NCBI GenBank assembly: GCA_009773665.1
Contig: WSYE01000028.1
Location: 1-55,623 of the forward strand
DNA length: 55,623 bases
Source of the DNA: Desulfovibrionaceae bacterium
GTDB lineage: Bacteria > Desulfobacterota > Desulfovibrionia > Desulfovibrionales > Desulfovibrionaceae
Direction of reading: 5' to 3'
In this document: positions 18,619 to 28,628 of the stretch, piece by piece
How the letters are laid out: each line of letters opens with the position of its first letter
How positions within the stretch are numbered: position 1 is the first letter of the stretch
Translations under genes and position numbers: made by a program
Notes under the pieces: generated by a model
Told to the model about the DNA's origin: nothing
Database searches by the model: none
The model's input: the letters and a program-made list of their open reading frames with translations, nothing else

Positions 18619-19608
18619 TCAAATGGCATGAACAAGGCTCTTTTTAAAGTCCTCATACGCTGCCACCATCCCATCTTGCAGAGATGTCTTGGCCTTCCAC
18701 CCAGCCTGGTTTAAGCGAGAGACATCCAGCAGCTTGACCGGCGTGCCATCCGGCTTGGACACGTCAAACGCAATCTCTCCCTGGTAGCCCACGGTTTGCT
18801 TCACCAACTCCGCAAGTTCCTTGATCGAGATGTCATACCCGACACCGATATTCACCAACGGTGGCTCAAAGCAGCCGGTCTTGGTGTCGTCACTGCCAAG
18901 CAGAGTCTCGTAGCGTTCCTGCGGCAGATTCAATACGTAGACGCAGGCCTCTGCCATGTCATCGCTGTACAGGAATTCACGCCGTGGTGTGCCTGTCCCC
19001 CAAACCGTAACACTCGCGTCTCCACGCTCCTTGGCCTCGTGGAACCTTCGGATAAGCGCCGGGATGACGTGGCTGTTCTGGGGGTGGTAGTTGTCGCCAG
19101 GGCCGTAGAGGTTGGTTGGCATCACGGCAAGCGAGCGGGTTCCGTACTGCCTGTTGTAGCTCCAGCACATTTCGATTCCCGAAATCTTTGCTAACGCATA
19201 CGGCCTGTTCGTGGGTTCCAAGGATCCCGTGAGCAGATGCTCTTCCTTCATGGGCTGCGGGGCATGCCGCGGGTAGATGCAAGAGGACCCGAGGAAGAGC
19301 AGCCGTTTGACACCCTGAAGATAGGTATTGTGGATGACGTTGATCTGAATGGCGAGGTTCAAGTAGATGAACTCAGCCGGGTAGGTGCTGTTCGCGATAA
19401 TGCCACCGACCTTGGCTGCGGCAAGCACCACGTACTCCGGCTTCACCTCTTCGAAAAAGGCGCGGACTTGCGCACCGTCGACCAAGTCAAGCTCTGCGTG
19501 CGTGCGCGTGACGAGATTCGTGTAGCCCTGGGACTCAAGCTGCCGCACAATGGCGGAACCGACCAGCCCCCTATGCCCAGCAACGTATATCCGCGCGTCT
19601 TTTTTCAT
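18619..19608 (-). CDS. fcl: GDP-L-fucose synthase
   Basis: A 329-residue extended [23 protein letters not shown] (about 7-26) is the NADP-binding loop, [15 protein letters not shown] carries the active-site Ser, and [12 protein letters not shown] carries the Tyr-x3-Lys pair (about 137-141). It epimerises and reduces GDP-4-keto-6-deoxymannose to GDP-L-fucose. It follows gmd with an 11-base gap, the usual gmd-fcl order, and draws on GDP-mannose from manC/manB further right. Confidence 0.94.
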   Translation of the reverse strand: MKKDARIYVAGHRGLVGSAIVRQLESQGYTNLVTRTHAELDLVDGAQVRAFFEEVKPEYVVLAAAKVGGIIANSTYPAEFIYLNLAIQINVIHNTYLQGVKRLLFLGSSCIYPRHAPQPMKEEHLLTGSLEPTNRPYALAKISGIEMCWSYNRQYGTRSLAVMPTNLYGPGDNYHPQNSHVIPALIRRFHEAKERGDASVTVWGTGTPRREFLYSDDMAEACVYVLNLPQERYETLLGSDDTKTGCFEPPLVNIGVGYDISIKELAELVKQTVGYQGEIAFDVSKPDGTPVKLLDVSRLNQAGWKAKTSLQDGMVAAYEDFKKSLVHAI

Positions 19609-19619
19609 CTTCAGTGCGC

Positions 19620-20708
19620 CTACTCGTTAAAGTCATAGGTGGTGTAGCCGCTCCGTTTCACCAAGTCGTCGCGCTTTGCCGCCTTCAGGTCCTCATGGGC
19701 CATCTCCGCCACCATCTCCAGGAACGTGATCTTGGGGACCCAGCCAAGCTCACTCCGCGCACGCGAGGGATCTCCCAGCAAGGTCTCGACTTCGGTGGGG
19801 CGGAAGTACCTCGGGTCCACACGGACGATGACCTGGCCCTTGTCATCCGTCCCAGTCTCCTCCAGGCCCTTGCCAGTCCAAGCAATGGCCATGCCCAGGG
19901 CTTTGGCTGCGGCATCGACGAAGTCGCGCACACTGTACTGCACCCCAGTCGCAATGACATAGTCCTCAGGAGCTTCCTGCTGCAGCATCAACCACTGCAT
20001 TTCGACGTAATCCTTGGCATGCCCCCAATCGCGCAAGGCGTCCAGGTTCCCGAGGTACAGGCAGTCCTGCAACCCAAGCTTGATCCGCGCCAGGGCGCGT
20101 GTGATCTTGCGGGTCACGAATGTTTCGCCACGGAGCGGCGATTCATGATTGAACAGGATTCCATTGCATGCGTAGAGGCCATACGCCTCGCGGTAGTTGA
20201 CGGTAATCCAGTAGGCGAAAAGCTTGGACACGGCATACGGGCTGCGTGGGTAAAAGGGCGTGCTTTCCCTCTGCGGAATCTCGCGGACCTGGCCAAAAAG
20301 TTCACTGGTGGAGGCCTGGTAGAAACGCGTTTTCTTCTCCAATCCGAGGGTCCGGATGGCCTCCAGGATGCGGAGAGTGCCCAGAGCATTCGCATCGGCA
20401 GTATATTCAGGCATCTCAAAACTAACAGCCACATGGCTCATGGCGGCCAAGTTGTAAATTTCATCCGGCTGTGACTTTTGGATAATGCGAAACAGGTTGG
20501 CACTATCTGTGAGGTCTCCGTAGTGGAGCACAAACCTGCGCTCCTTCTCGTGGGGGTCCTGGTAAATATGGTCGATGCGCGTGGTGTTGAATGACGAGGA
20601 GCGGCGCTTGATGCCGTGCACAATGTAATCTTTCGAGAGCAGGAGGTCCGCAAGCAGAGACCCGTCCTGCCCCGTGATCCCAGTAATCAACGCAACTTTC
20701 TTGGACAT
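19620..20708 (-). CDS. gmd: GDP-mannose 4,6-dehydratase
   Basis: A 362-residue [22 protein letters not shown] (about 5-23) binds [17 protein letters not shown] (about 130-142) carries the catalytic Thr and Glu, and [19 protein letters not shown] (about 157-175) has the Tyr-Lys pair. It forms GDP-4-keto-6-deoxymannose. GAGAGGGTGAA directly precedes the ATG at 20708; a GTG at 20723 would add 5 residues and overlap that ribosome site, so the shorter form is preferred. It is coupled to fcl. Confidence 0.95.
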   Translation of the reverse strand: MSKKVALITGITGQDGSLLADLLLSKDYIVHGIKRRSSSFNTTRIDHIYQDPHEKERRFVLHYGDLTDSANLFRIIQKSQPDEIYNLAAMSHVAVSFEMPEYTADANALGTLRILEAIRTLGLEKKTRFYQASTSELFGQVREIPQRESTPFYPRSPYAVSKLFAYWITVNYREAYGLYACNGILFNHESPLRGETFVTRKITRALARIKLGLQDCLYLGNLDALRDWGHAKDYVEMQWLMLQQEAPEDYVIATGVQYSVRDFVDAAAKALGMAIAWTGKGLEETGTDDKGQVIVRVDPRYFRPTEVETLLGDPSRARSELGWVPKITFLEMVAEMAHEDLKAAKRDDLVKRSGYTTYDFNE

Positions 20709-21163
20709 TTCACCCTCTCTCACGGAAAATTTCTGATTTCAATGTCACTAAAAGATGACCATAAAACCTTTAGGACAGATGTGAGCACTCCGGGACATGC
20801 TCTTCTTGGCGATCTGCACCGGCGACGGCCAGCAAGCCCCCGCGTGACTACTTACAGGAAATCGCCGGGAGAGTACAGGGTAAACCTCAGTGTCCAACCT
20901 CTCGTGGAGGAGTGTGCTTCCGAAAATGAGACGACACGGCAGGTGATTTGGCAACAACCGTGCTAGCTGTGCGCCGTTAGGGCAACGCGGATAAACTTAA
21001 TCCTATATCTGAGGGACTAACCCACCTGGAAACACAAATATTGTTGTGTATCATGCCGTATTTGCATGTTATTAGACAGGGTCGAACTCCCCCTGCACCA
21101 GTCATCAGGTAGAGGGCTGGATGTCCACGAACAACTTCCACAAAGCATGTTTCGCAGATGATG
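20709..21163. other. Gap between gmd and the IS2-like element
   Basis: About 450 bases. The gmd promoter must lie in its left part on the minus strand. A frame across the IS insertion site (minus strand, ...DLDIICETCF...) stays open on both sides when the element is removed, but I do not recognise it and cannot call a gene. Confidence 0.4.
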
Positions 21164-21168
21164 TCCAG
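21164..21168. repeat. Target-site duplication, left copy
   Basis: TCCAG here and at 22480-22484 directly flanks the terminal inverted repeats, the 5-bp duplication expected for IS2-group elements. Confidence 0.85.
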
Positions 21169-21227
21169 TGGAGTAGCCCCCGTTTCGACCGGACATCCCG
21201 CCCACCATAGGAGATAGGTCTAGCCCT

Positions 21228-21581
21228 ATGTCCAGACCTAGTGCTAACGGGGAAGCAGTGGTGGAGGTGCTGACCACTGTCCACCGTCGACGGTGGACAG
21301 TGGCCGAGAAGGTTCAGCTGGTCCAGGAGTCGTTGCAGCCGGGCATGAACGTCTCGTACGTCGCCCGCAAGCACGGCATTTCTCCAAGCCTGTTGTTTCG
21401 CTGGAGGAAGCTCATGAGCGACGGAGGCAAGGCCGCTGTCCAGGCTGACGAGCAGGTTGTCGGCGCCGGTGAAGTCCGGGCGCTCAAGAAGCGCATACGA
21501 GACCTGGAGCGGATGCTGGGCAAGAAGACCATGGAGGTCGAAATCCTTCAGGAGGCCATGGAGATTGCGCGCGAAAAATAA
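21228..21581 (+). CDS. IS2-like transposase OrfA
   Basis: A 117-residue DNA-binding subunit. RRRWTVAEKVQLVQESLQPG and MNVSYVARKHGISPSLLFRW form the helix-turn-helix, and the C-terminal ALKKRIRDLERMLGKKTMEV is a leucine-zipper-like coiled coil for dimerisation. It ends in GAA AAA TAA, where a run of five A could allow a -1 slip into orfB, whose frame is open across this point. Such slippage creates the OrfAB transposase in IS3 elements. OrfA alone acts as a repressor in IS2. Confidence 0.9.
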   Translation: MSRPSANGEAVVEVLTTVHRRRWTVAEKVQLVQESLQPGMNVSYVARKHGISPSLLFRWRKLMSDGGKAAVQADEQVVGAGEVRALKKRIRDLERMLGKKTMEVEILQEAMEIAREK

Positions 21582-21604
21582 CTGCTCTCGCGCACTCCGT
21601 TGCC

Positions 21605-22465
21605 TTGGGAGGACGGTTCCCGGTGAAGCGTGTCGCTGAGGCATTGACGGTCTCGCGCTCCAGGCTGGCGGAGCGTTTGAAAGAGCCAACACAAGGGCGT
21701 CCTCCTCGTTACTCCAAGGCCGAGGACGAGGCTCTGCTGCCGATGATTCACGACATCATCGACCACCGCCTGACCTACGGCTATCGCCGGGTCTGCGCGG
21801 TGCTGAACCGCCATCTGCGCCAAGAGGGACTCGCTGGGGTCAACCACAAACGGGAGTATCGGATTATGCGCCTTTACGGCCTGCTTTTGGCCAGACACAA
21901 GGGCTACCGGCCAGACCGCAGCCAATATGGCAAGGTCATCACTCTCAAAAGCAATCTTCGCTGGTGTTCCGACGGGTTCGAAATCCATTGCGACAACGGC
22001 GAAGTGGTGCGTGTGGTCTTCGCCCTTGATTGCTGTGACCGTGAAGCCATGGGGGCCATTGCGACCACAGCGGGCATCAGCGGCCAGATGGTGCAGGATT
22101 TGATGCTGGAGTGCGTGGAGAAGCGGTTTGGAGCGCTGAAGGCCCCTCACCCTGTCGAATGGCTCTCGGACAACGGCTCCTGCTACACGGCCAAGGAGAC
22201 GGTGGCCTTCGCCTCCATGCTCGGCCTGCTCTCACGGTTCACGCCGGTGCGCAGCCCTGAGAGCAACGGCATGGCCGAGGCCTTTGTGAACACCTTCAAG
22301 CGGGATTATGTGCGTGTCCACGCTCATCCCGATGCGGCAACGGTCCTGGCCCAGCTTCCCGGCTGGTTCGAGGACTACAACGAGAGGCATCCCCACAAGG
22401 GGCTGCGGATGAAGTCGCCAAGAGAATTCATCCGCTCGTCAGCAACCGCAGGGTGTCCGATTTAG
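21605..22465 (+). CDS. IS2-like transposase OrfB (DDE integrase)
   Basis: A 286-residue rve-type integrase. RLTYGYRRVCAVLNRHL is the HTH_21 region, WCSDGFEIHCDNGEVVRVVF carries the first catalytic Asp, WLSDNGSCYTAKE the second, and SPESNGMAEAFVNTFKRDY the final Glu. The ATG at 21605 is the first in frame, but the frame is open back to 21572, so OrfB is probably made as an OrfA-OrfB fusion by frameshifting. All three acidic residues are present, so the enzyme is likely active. Confidence 0.92.
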   Translation: MGGRFPVKRVAEALTVSRSRLAERLKEPTQGRPPRYSKAEDEALLPMIHDIIDHRLTYGYRRVCAVLNRHLRQEGLAGVNHKREYRIMRLYGLLLARHKGYRPDRSQYGKVITLKSNLRWCSDGFEIHCDNGEVVRVVFALDCCDREAMGAIATTAGISGQMVQDLMLECVEKRFGALKAPHPVEWLSDNGSCYTAKETVAFASMLGLLSRFTPVRSPESNGMAEAFVNTFKRDYVRVHAHPDAATVLAQLPGWFEDYNERHPHKGLRMKSPREFIRSSATAGCPI

Positions 22466-22479
22466 CAGGGGCAACTCCA

Positions 22480-22484
22480 TCCAG
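22480..22484. repeat. Target-site duplication, right copy
   Basis: TCCAG, identical to 21164-21168, directly after the right inverted repeat of the IS2-like element. Confidence 0.85.
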
Positions 22485-22628
22485 GTCACCAGCCACTGCC
22501 CGGTCCGTCTCGTTGACACCATCAGGTCAATTACTTATGCGAGGCGCAAGATGTTTCGCCTTCCACTATGTGGAGGCATTTCAGCACGCAGCATGAAGTC
22601 TGCCCAACACAGGGCATAGGGTCTGGCC

Positions 22629-23087
22629 ATGGAAGCAGGGAAATGTGTGGCGCGCGGCGGCCTTAATGGTTTGCCTCTGGCCCGCTTGGTCGCGGTGAGA
22701 ACACTATGGGCCGTCTCCATCGCAGCGGTCCTCTGGGGGTCCATCGTTCCAATCCAACTGCCTTTAGACACGGGAGTAACGTGGAGTGACAAGGTTATCC
22801 ATGCTGGCGCCTATTTCTGGCTCGCGGCACTGGGGAGGCTCTCCCTGCCTCGTCCCAATGGCGGCTTCTGGGCTTTTTGGAGCATGTTTGTTCTGGGTTG
22901 GGCCATCGAAGTGATGCAATTGTATGTTCCTGGGCGTGAAGGCTCACTGGTTGACGGGGCCTGTAATATGTTTGGCATTTTTGCGGGGCTGTACATGGTG
23001 AAGCTTTTTTCTCCGCCACTCGGCTTACCCGCCGGAGGGTTCAGTTTTGTGGAGAGACGGCCGATACTGCCTCACAAGGGCATGTAA
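22629..23087 (+). CDS. VanZ-like membrane protein
   Basis: A 152-residue protein with about four hydrophobic helices. SDKVIHAGAYFWLAALGRL (about 53-71) and GWAIEVMQLYVPGREGSLVD (about 92-111) match the VanZ family, with the conserved D-K-x-x-H and E-x-x-Q residues. VanZ-like proteins often accompany exopolysaccharide genes, and one confers low teicoplanin resistance by an unclear mechanism. It follows the IS2 insertion by ~150 bases and precedes galE. The function here is unknown. Confidence 0.8.
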   Translation: MEAGKCVARGGLNGLPLARLVAVRTLWAVSIAAVLWGSIVPIQLPLDTGVTWSDKVIHAGAYFWLAALGRLSLPRPNGGFWAFWSMFVLGWAIEVMQLYVPGREGSLVDGACNMFGIFAGLYMVKLFSPPLGLPAGGFSFVERRPILPHKGM

Positions 23088-23222
23088 GCTGGACGGTTAA
23101 GCAGTCTACCGGCAGAGACGGAGAGGCATTGCTGAAATGCCGTGCCGGTTCCGTCGCGTGCCTTTAAATTCATGTTTTCTTGTAAAAACGGCTAGATACG
23201 TTCCAGCTGGAGTTGCCCGTTC

Positions 23223-24212
23223 ATGAAGAAGATCCTTGTCACTGGCGGAGCCGGATACATCGGGTCGCATACCGTGAAGCGCCTCGCCGCGCGTGGGTAT
23301 GAGACGGTGGTCTTGGACAACCTTTCCACCGGGCACAGGGACTTCCTGCGCTGGGGCGCCTTTGCCCAGGGCGATCTGGGCAAGGCCGATGTCCTAGATG
23401 ACGTGTTCACCGCGCACAAGATCGATGCGGTGATCCACTTCGCGGCCTCCATCGCTGTGGGCGAGTCCGTGGACGAACCCCTGGCCTACTACGAGAACAA
23501 CGTGGCCAACACCGTGCAGCTGTTGCAGGCCATGCGGCGGCACGGGGTGTCGAGCCTGGTGTTCTCCTCCTCCTGCGCGGTCTACAGCCCACATTTCGAC
23601 GGGCTCCTGCGCGAGGACCACCCGTTCGGCCCCCTCTCGCCATACGCCCGCACGAAATACATGATCGAGCTGATGTTGCAGGACTGCGCCCAGGCCTTCG
23701 GGCTCAGACATGCCTGCATGCGCTATTTCAACGCCGCCGGTGCGGACCCGGAGGTTGAGGTGGGGGAACGCCACTTCCCGGAGACCCACCTGATCCCCCT
23801 GGTGCTCCAGGTGGCCCTGGGGCAGCGGCCCCTGCTGAATGTCATGGGCGACGACTACCCCACGCCCGACGGCACCTGCATCCGCGACTATATCCATGTC
23901 CAGGATCTGGCCGACGCGCACATCCTCGCGCTGCACTACCTGGACGCGGGCGGGGACTCTGGCGCATTCAATCTGGGCAACGGGCAGGGCTATTCCGTCC
24001 GCGAGGTTCTGGATGCCGCCCGCGCCGTCACAGGGTGCGAGATTCCCGTCAGCGTGGCGCAGCGGCGGGCCGGGGATTCGCCGCGCCTGGTGGGGGATGC
24101 GGGCAAGGCCAAGGCAGTGCTGGGTTGGCGGCCGGAGTATCCCGACATCCGCGAGATTCTGGCCACGGCCTGGGCCTGGCATTGCAAGGAAACGCCCCCC
24201 AGGCAACCATGA
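23223..24212 (+). CDS. galE: UDP-glucose 4-epimerase
   Basis: A 329-residue SDR. ILVTGGAGYIGSHTVKRLA (about 4-22) binds NAD, VVLDNLSTGH follows, VFSSSCAVYS holds the catalytic Ser, and YARTKYMIELML the Tyr-x3-Lys. MRYFNAAGADPE and GDDYPTPDGTCIRDYIHVQD are typical of GalE. It interconverts UDP-glucose and UDP-galactose for the glycan. GGAG precedes the ATG by about 9 bases. It heads a plus-strand group with manC and manB, but 130 bases separate it from manC. Confidence 0.93.
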   Translation: MKKILVTGGAGYIGSHTVKRLAARGYETVVLDNLSTGHRDFLRWGAFAQGDLGKADVLDDVFTAHKIDAVIHFAASIAVGESVDEPLAYYENNVANTVQLLQAMRRHGVSSLVFSSSCAVYSPHFDGLLREDHPFGPLSPYARTKYMIELMLQDCAQAFGLRHACMRYFNAAGADPEVEVGERHFPETHLIPLVLQVALGQRPLLNVMGDDYPTPDGTCIRDYIHVQDLADAHILALHYLDAGGDSGAFNLGNGQGYSVREVLDAARAVTGCEIPVSVAQRRAGDSPRLVGDAGKAKAVLGWRPEYPDIREILATAWAWHCKETPPRQP

Positions 24213-24342
24213 GGGAGTCCGAGTTAAGGCCAGTGGCAGCGGCCAAGAACTGACGACAACCACAGAAGCCAAGCTGAACGATTCAGCGCATCGAGCTGCC
24301 GTGCAGGCTGCCGCTTCGCGAGAGCAAAGAGGGAGGGGACGG

Positions 24343-25743
24343 ATGTACACGATTCGACCGGTGATTCTCTGTGGGGGAAGCGGCACGCGGCTCTGGCCCC
24401 TTTCAAGGGAATTGTACCCCAAACAGTTCATGGAGCTGGGGACGGGAACCCTCTTTGGGAAGACCTTGCAGCGTGTTGTCGGGCTACAGGGGCTCGGGTT
24501 GCCCATTGTGGTCTGCAATGAGGAGCACCGCTTCTTCGCAGCAGGAATCATGCAGGAGCTTGGCATCGAAGCTGAGGTGGTTCTTGAGCCGAAGTCCCGC
24601 AACACCGGTCCGGCCATCGCGCTCGCGGCACTGGCCGCCAGGGAGAATGGTGACGACCCCCTGTTGCTCGTTTTGCCCTCAGACCATATCATTGAGCCGG
24701 CAGCGGCCTTTCATGACGTTATCAACCGCGCCGCCAGTGCTCTTGCTGCTGACATGCTTGTCACTTTTGGCGTCACCCCGACACGGCCGGATACCGGCTT
24801 TGGCTATGTCCAGTGCGGGGAAGAGGTCGCAGCGGACCTGTTTCGCGTGCAGCGGTTTGTGGAAAAGCCGCCCCTGGCGGAGGCGGAGCGTTTGCTGAAG
24901 GAAGGCGGCAACCTCTGGAACAGCGGAATTTTTCTCTTTCACGCCTCGACCTACCTGAAAGAGCTGGAGCACCATGCCCCGGAGATATTGGCTGCCTGCA
25001 CGGCTGCCTGGGCGAGCCATAGCCGGGATCTCAACTTTGTCCGGGTTGGCGCCGATGCCTTTGCCTCAGCACCGTCCACATCCATTGACTACGCTGTCAT
25101 GGAGCATACGAAACACTCCTATGTCATGCCTCTGGCTGCAAGTTGGAATGATCTCGGCTCCTGGGACTCTTTTTATGATGCAGCACCTCATGACGCCGCA
25201 CAGAACGTTCTCGTGGGCGACGTCATTGCCCGGGAGACGCAAGGTTGCTATGTTCACGCCACGGGCCGCCTGGTCGCCACCTTGGGCGTCAAGGATCTGG
25301 CAATTGTGGAAACAGCAGATGCGCTCCTTGTTATGGATAGGAGCAAGTCCCAAAGCGTAAAGGATTTGCTGAATACCCTCAGGGCAGGCTCCCGGTGTGA
25401 GGCCAACACGCACATCAAGGTCTACCGTCCCTGGGGGTCGTATGAAGTCCTTGTGTGTGGCGTGCACTTCCAGATCGTCGTCAATGAGAAGGCTGTGCTC
25501 TCCCTTCAGATGCACTACCACAGAGCAGAGCACTGGATCGTAGTCAGTGGGACGGCACGGGTGACTGTCGGCGATGAAGTGCTGCTGCTCGGTGAAGACG
25601 AATCAACGTATATTCCTCTTGGAACAGTGCACCGGCTCGAAAACCCAGGGCGCATACCTCTTGAGATTATCGAGGTACAGACAGGCTCGTATCTTGGAGA
25701 GGATGACATTGTGCGCATGGAAGACACCTACGGCCGGATATAG
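24343..25743 (+). CDS. manC: Mannose-1-phosphate guanylyltransferase / mannose-6-phosphate isomerase
   Basis: A 466-residue bifunctional type II enzyme. GGSGTRLWPLSRELYPKQFM (about 11-30) is the pyrophosphorylase signature, FVEKPPLAEAERLL and WNSGIFLF follow, and the C-terminal third is the cupin isomerase with RPWGSYEVL, LQMHYHRAEHWIVVSG and STYIPLGTVHRLENPG. It supplies GDP-mannose to gmd-fcl and to mannosyltransferases. The ATG at 24343 has GGGAGGGG just before it and gives the normal length; the open frame reaches upstream to 23839 but overlaps galE and has no homologous content. Confidence 0.95.
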   Translation: MYTIRPVILCGGSGTRLWPLSRELYPKQFMELGTGTLFGKTLQRVVGLQGLGLPIVVCNEEHRFFAAGIMQELGIEAEVVLEPKSRNTGPAIALAALAARENGDDPLLLVLPSDHIIEPAAAFHDVINRAASALAADMLVTFGVTPTRPDTGFGYVQCGEEVAADLFRVQRFVEKPPLAEAERLLKEGGNLWNSGIFLFHASTYLKELEHHAPEILAACTAAWASHSRDLNFVRVGADAFASAPSTSIDYAVMEHTKHSYVMPLAASWNDLGSWDSFYDAAPHDAAQNVLVGDVIARETQGCYVHATGRLVATLGVKDLAIVETADALLVMDRSKSQSVKDLLNTLRAGSRCEANTHIKVYRPWGSYEVLVCGVHFQIVVNEKAVLSLQMHYHRAEHWIVVSGTARVTVGDEVLLLGEDESTYIPLGTVHRLENPGRIPLEIIEVQTGSYLGEDDIVRMEDTYGRI

Positions 25744-25803
25744 CCAGTACATGATTGAATACTTTGCACTCTTTGCATTTTGAGTACGCACTGGGGGCGG
25801 AAG

Positions 25804-27153
25804 ATGTCCTGTTTCAAAGCATATGACATTCGCGGTGAAGTTCCTGAGGAATTGAATGCAGACTTGGCCTGGCGTATCGGCCGGGCCTATGCGGCAGAAC
25901 TTAAGCCGAAAAATGTTGCCGTGGGCCGGGACATACGGCTCTCCAGCCCCAGTCTGGCGGATGCCCTTGCTGACGGGTTGATGGCTGGTGGCGTCGACGT
26001 GATCGATCTTGGCCTGAGCGGAACCGAGGAAGTCTATTTCGCCACGTTCAGCCAGGGGCTGGACGGCGGCATCGCCGTCACCGGCAGCCACAACCCTGCG
26101 CACTGCAACGGCCTGAAGCTTGTGCGCCGTGGGGCCGTGCCGATCAGTGGAGATTCTGGGCTCTTTGCCATCCGCGACCGGGTTCTGTCGGGTGACTTTC
26201 CTCCTCCAGCAGCGAGGCGCGGTGAGCGGATCGAGAAGACCTTCCGGGATGAATATGTGCGCCACGTGCTCGGCTATGTGGATGTTTCCGCGCTGGCGCC
26301 CCTGAAGATCCTGGCCAATCCGGGGAATGGCTGCGCTGGCCCGGTGGTCAAGCTGCTCTGCGAGGGGCTGCCGTTTTCCGTGCAGTTCATCAACGCTGAG
26401 CCGGACGGCTCGTTTCCCAACGGAGTGCCGAATCCACTCCTGCCAGAACGCCGCGCCGATACTGCCAAGGCCGTTCTCGCCACAAGGGCTGACCTGGGCA
26501 TCGCCTGGGACGGAGATTTCGACCGGTGCTTCTTCTTTGATGAAACCGGCAGCTTTATTGAGGGCTATTACCTCGTCGGCTTGCTGGCAGAGTCCATACT
26601 TGCCCACTGCCCAGGCAGCAAAATCATCCACGATCCACGGCTCTCGTGGAACACTATTGACCTTGTTCGTGCAGCGGGAGGGGTGCCCATTGAATGCAAA
26701 ACGGGGCATGCCTTTATCAAGGAACGCATGCGCGCCGAAGACGCTGTCTACGGTGGCGAGATGAGCGCGCACCATTACTTTCGTGATTTTGCGTATTGCG
26801 ACAGCGGCATGATCCCCTGGCTGCTCTTGACCTCGCTCATGAGCGCGACACAACGCCCGCTTTCGGCCTTGGTGAAGGAACGCATGCGCGCCTACCCGTG
26901 CAGCGGCGAGATCAACAGAAAGGTCGCGGACGCTGACCGGACGATCCTGGCCGTGCAGGAGCACTTTGCTCCGCTGGCGCCAAAGGAGAGCCGGATTGAT
27001 GGGCTCTCCATGGATTTTGGGGCCTGGCGCTTCAACCTGCGCAGCTCGAACACTGAGAGCCTGTTGCGGCTCAATGTCGAGTCGCGGGGAGACAGGCCGT
27101 TAATGGAAGGACGCACCGGTGAGATTTTAGGGCTGCTGGATTCGTTTTCATGA
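25804..27153 (+). CDS. manB: Phosphomannomutase
   Basis: A 449-residue alpha-D-phosphohexomutase. [14 protein letters not shown] (about 4-17) is the N-terminal signature, [13 protein letters not shown] carries the phosphorylated serine (near 97), [11 protein letters not shown] (near 237-247) binds Mg, and [10 protein letters not shown] is the sugar loop. It converts mannose-6-phosphate to mannose-1-phosphate for ManC. The ATG at 25804 follows GGGGGCGGAAG; a TTG at 25780 would add 8 residues. It is 60 bases downstream of manC and probably in the same operon. Confidence 0.95.
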   Translation: MSCFKAYDIRGEVPEELNADLAWRIGRAYAAELKPKNVAVGRDIRLSSPSLADALADGLMAGGVDVIDLGLSGTEEVYFATFSQGLDGGIAVTGSHNPAHCNGLKLVRRGAVPISGDSGLFAIRDRVLSGDFPPPAARRGERIEKTFRDEYVRHVLGYVDVSALAPLKILANPGNGCAGPVVKLLCEGLPFSVQFINAEPDGSFPNGVPNPLLPERRADTAKAVLATRADLGIAWDGDFDRCFFFDETGSFIEGYYLVGLLAESILAHCPGSKIIHDPRLSWNTIDLVRAAGGVPIECKTGHAFIKERMRAEDAVYGGEMSAHHYFRDFAYCDSGMIPWLLLTSLMSATQRPLSALVKERMRAYPCSGEINRKVADADRTILAVQEHFAPLAPKESRIDGLSMDFGAWRFNLRSSNTESLLRLNVESRGDRPLMEGRTGEILGLLDSFS

Positions 27154-27226
27154 GTGAGTGTTGCGACATGTCAGGCTTACGGCTGAACACAGTGCAGTTC
27201 TATTCCCCAGACAGCCAGGATAAAGC

Positions 27227-27778
27227 ATGTTTGCTTCGTTAAAAATATGCTGTACCCATGTGAGCAGGCTTGCACTATTGAGTGTGGCGCTTTTTCTCGT
27301 CGCAGGGTGCTATAGCAATGTCCGCGTCAAGCCCTATGCGGAGTCCACAAAGCCTGCCTATGTCATGGCATGCGGGGACATCAAGTACAGCGGAAACAAG
27401 CGCTATCTCCCATCGACAGTCTCCGCTTGTGAAGCTGCTCAAGAGAACCAATATATGATTGAGTTCCTGCATGAGCAGGACTACACGGGGACCAAGGCGG
27501 AATATGAGGTGGCTCTCTCTATGCTCCCGTCCTATATTCTCGGCACGCCCACAGGCATGGACAAGGTGCTGGCCTATTCCATTCTTAAGATTTCCAGGGA
27601 TGGCAAAGAGCTCGCCACCTACCGCGCAGCCTGCGTAAAAGAGTCCTACCGTTCAATATTCTCTGGCGCAGTGGACAACTCCGAAGGAAGGGTCCAATGC
27701 CTGGATGCGCTCAAGGTGAATATTGAGAACCAGATGCTTCGTGATGAGGACTTTTGGGAAAAGCATGCGGTCCGCTGA
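27227..27778 (+). CDS. Hypothetical lipoprotein
   Basis: A 183-residue protein with a lipoprotein signal: hydrophobic LALLSVALFLVAGC with the lipobox LVAGC (Cys about 28). After it come paired cysteines (MACGDIKYSG, SACEAAQE, AACVKESY, VQCLDAL) that may form disulfides in the periplasm. I do not recognise the family. AGGA lies six bases before the start. It is followed by another exported protein, so the two may act together at the envelope. Confidence 0.7.
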   Translation: MFASLKICCTHVSRLALLSVALFLVAGCYSNVRVKPYAESTKPAYVMACGDIKYSGNKRYLPSTVSACEAAQENQYMIEFLHEQDYTGTKAEYEVALSMLPSYILGTPTGMDKVLAYSILKISRDGKELATYRAACVKESYRSIFSGAVDNSEGRVQCLDALKVNIENQMLRDEDFWEKHAVR

Positions 27779-27804
27779 ATACCAGAACGTGATTTGGGGG
27801 AGCC

Positions 27805-28236
27805 TTGTTCCATTTTCTATCGACAATCGCCTTGTCTCTGTGTTTGCAGCTTGCCCTATGCGCTGTGGGCCTGGCTTCTGATGCTGTAGATGTAAATCAA
27901 AAGACAGGAACAATCCATGTCTATCGACCACAATCCGCTGCTGGGCTGGGTGTCTACTTTGACGTTTATGCAGACAGTAATAAGGTGTGCAACCTGAAAG
28001 ATGGGGAATACTGTAGCGTCAAAGTCGAGCCAGGGGAAATTGAGGTGTGGTCGAAGTTCATGACCAAGGGTTCCCTGACCCTGGATGTCGAAGCAGGCCG
28101 AGAGTATTTTGTCCGGGCCACTGTCACCAAAGGCTTTCTGCTCTTCTGGCGGCCCCACTATGTGGAGGTGCTCGACAGAGTCGGGCGAAGCGAGATCAAG
28201 GCCTGCGCCCCGGCTACGGGAGTGCTGCAAGACTAG
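27805..28236 (+). CDS. Exported protein, DUF2846-like
   Basis: A 143-residue protein with a hydrophobic N-terminus (STIALSLCLQLALCAVGLAS) that fits a signal peptide. TGTIHVYRP, VYADSNKVCNLKDGEYCSVK and EAGREYFVRATV resemble the DUF2846 beta-rich domain, found in small envelope proteins of unknown role. The start is a TTG with GGGGGAG just upstream, so it is less certain. It lies 26 bases after the lipoprotein gene; its stop touches the next IS remnant, so the C-terminus may have been altered by that insertion. Confidence 0.65.
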   Translation: MFHFLSTIALSLCLQLALCAVGLASDAVDVNQKTGTIHVYRPQSAAGLGVYFDVYADSNKVCNLKDGEYCSVKVEPGEIEVWSKFMTKGSLTLDVEAGREYFVRATVTKGFLLFWRPHYVEVLDRVGRSEIKACAPATGVLQD

Positions 28237-28556
28237 AGTGCATCTCAAGAACACCTCAGCCGGATAAGGACGCATCCACGTTAACCATAACCCTCGCCAG
28301 GAAATTCTCGACATGTTTCTCATAGCGGAAAACAAAACGGCGAAGACTATGCAACTATTCGAAGAACAACGTTTTTTTTTATCACTGCCGGTGGCGACGC
28401 AGAATCCGGCCGTCTTAAGTCGTTTCTCTCCCTGCCCCCTTTTTTTTGGGGGGGGGCGATCAATCCTGTGCCCAATCCTGTCGCAAGCGCTAGTCCAGGC
28501 CGTCGTTGTCGTGTGCGATGTCGCACTGTCATTCCATGGGGAGCTGGCCTGAGAAT
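28234..28556 (-). mobile_element. IS5-family remnant (3' end), highly diverged
   Basis: TAGAGTGCATCTCAAGAACACC at the left matches the edge of the element at 3449, and the order of short matches (CTCGACATG, AGTCCAGGCCGTC, GGGCGATCAATCCTGTG) follows the copy at 3449-4278 up to about 28520. Long T and G runs and many indels destroy any frame. Only the 3' part of the transposase is represented. Confidence 0.65.
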
Positions 28557-28628
28557 TCCACAAATGCCTACAGCATTTCACGGGGGGAGTTCGGGCAGGC
28601 CACTTTCCCCCAGAAATGAAGGGGAGTA

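Larger units (their letters stand above)
21169..22479 (+). mobile_element. Intact IS3-family (IS2-like) insertion sequence, 1311 bp
   Basis: The ends form imperfect inverted repeats: left TGGAGTAGCCCCCG and right (reverse complement) TGGAGTTGCCCCTG, with further matching bases CGGACATCCCGC against CGGACACCCTGC. TCCAG is repeated on both sides. The element contains orfA and orfB in the usual order. Size, repeat ends and duplication agree with IS2. It is the only complete element here and appears to be a recent arrival. Confidence 0.9.
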
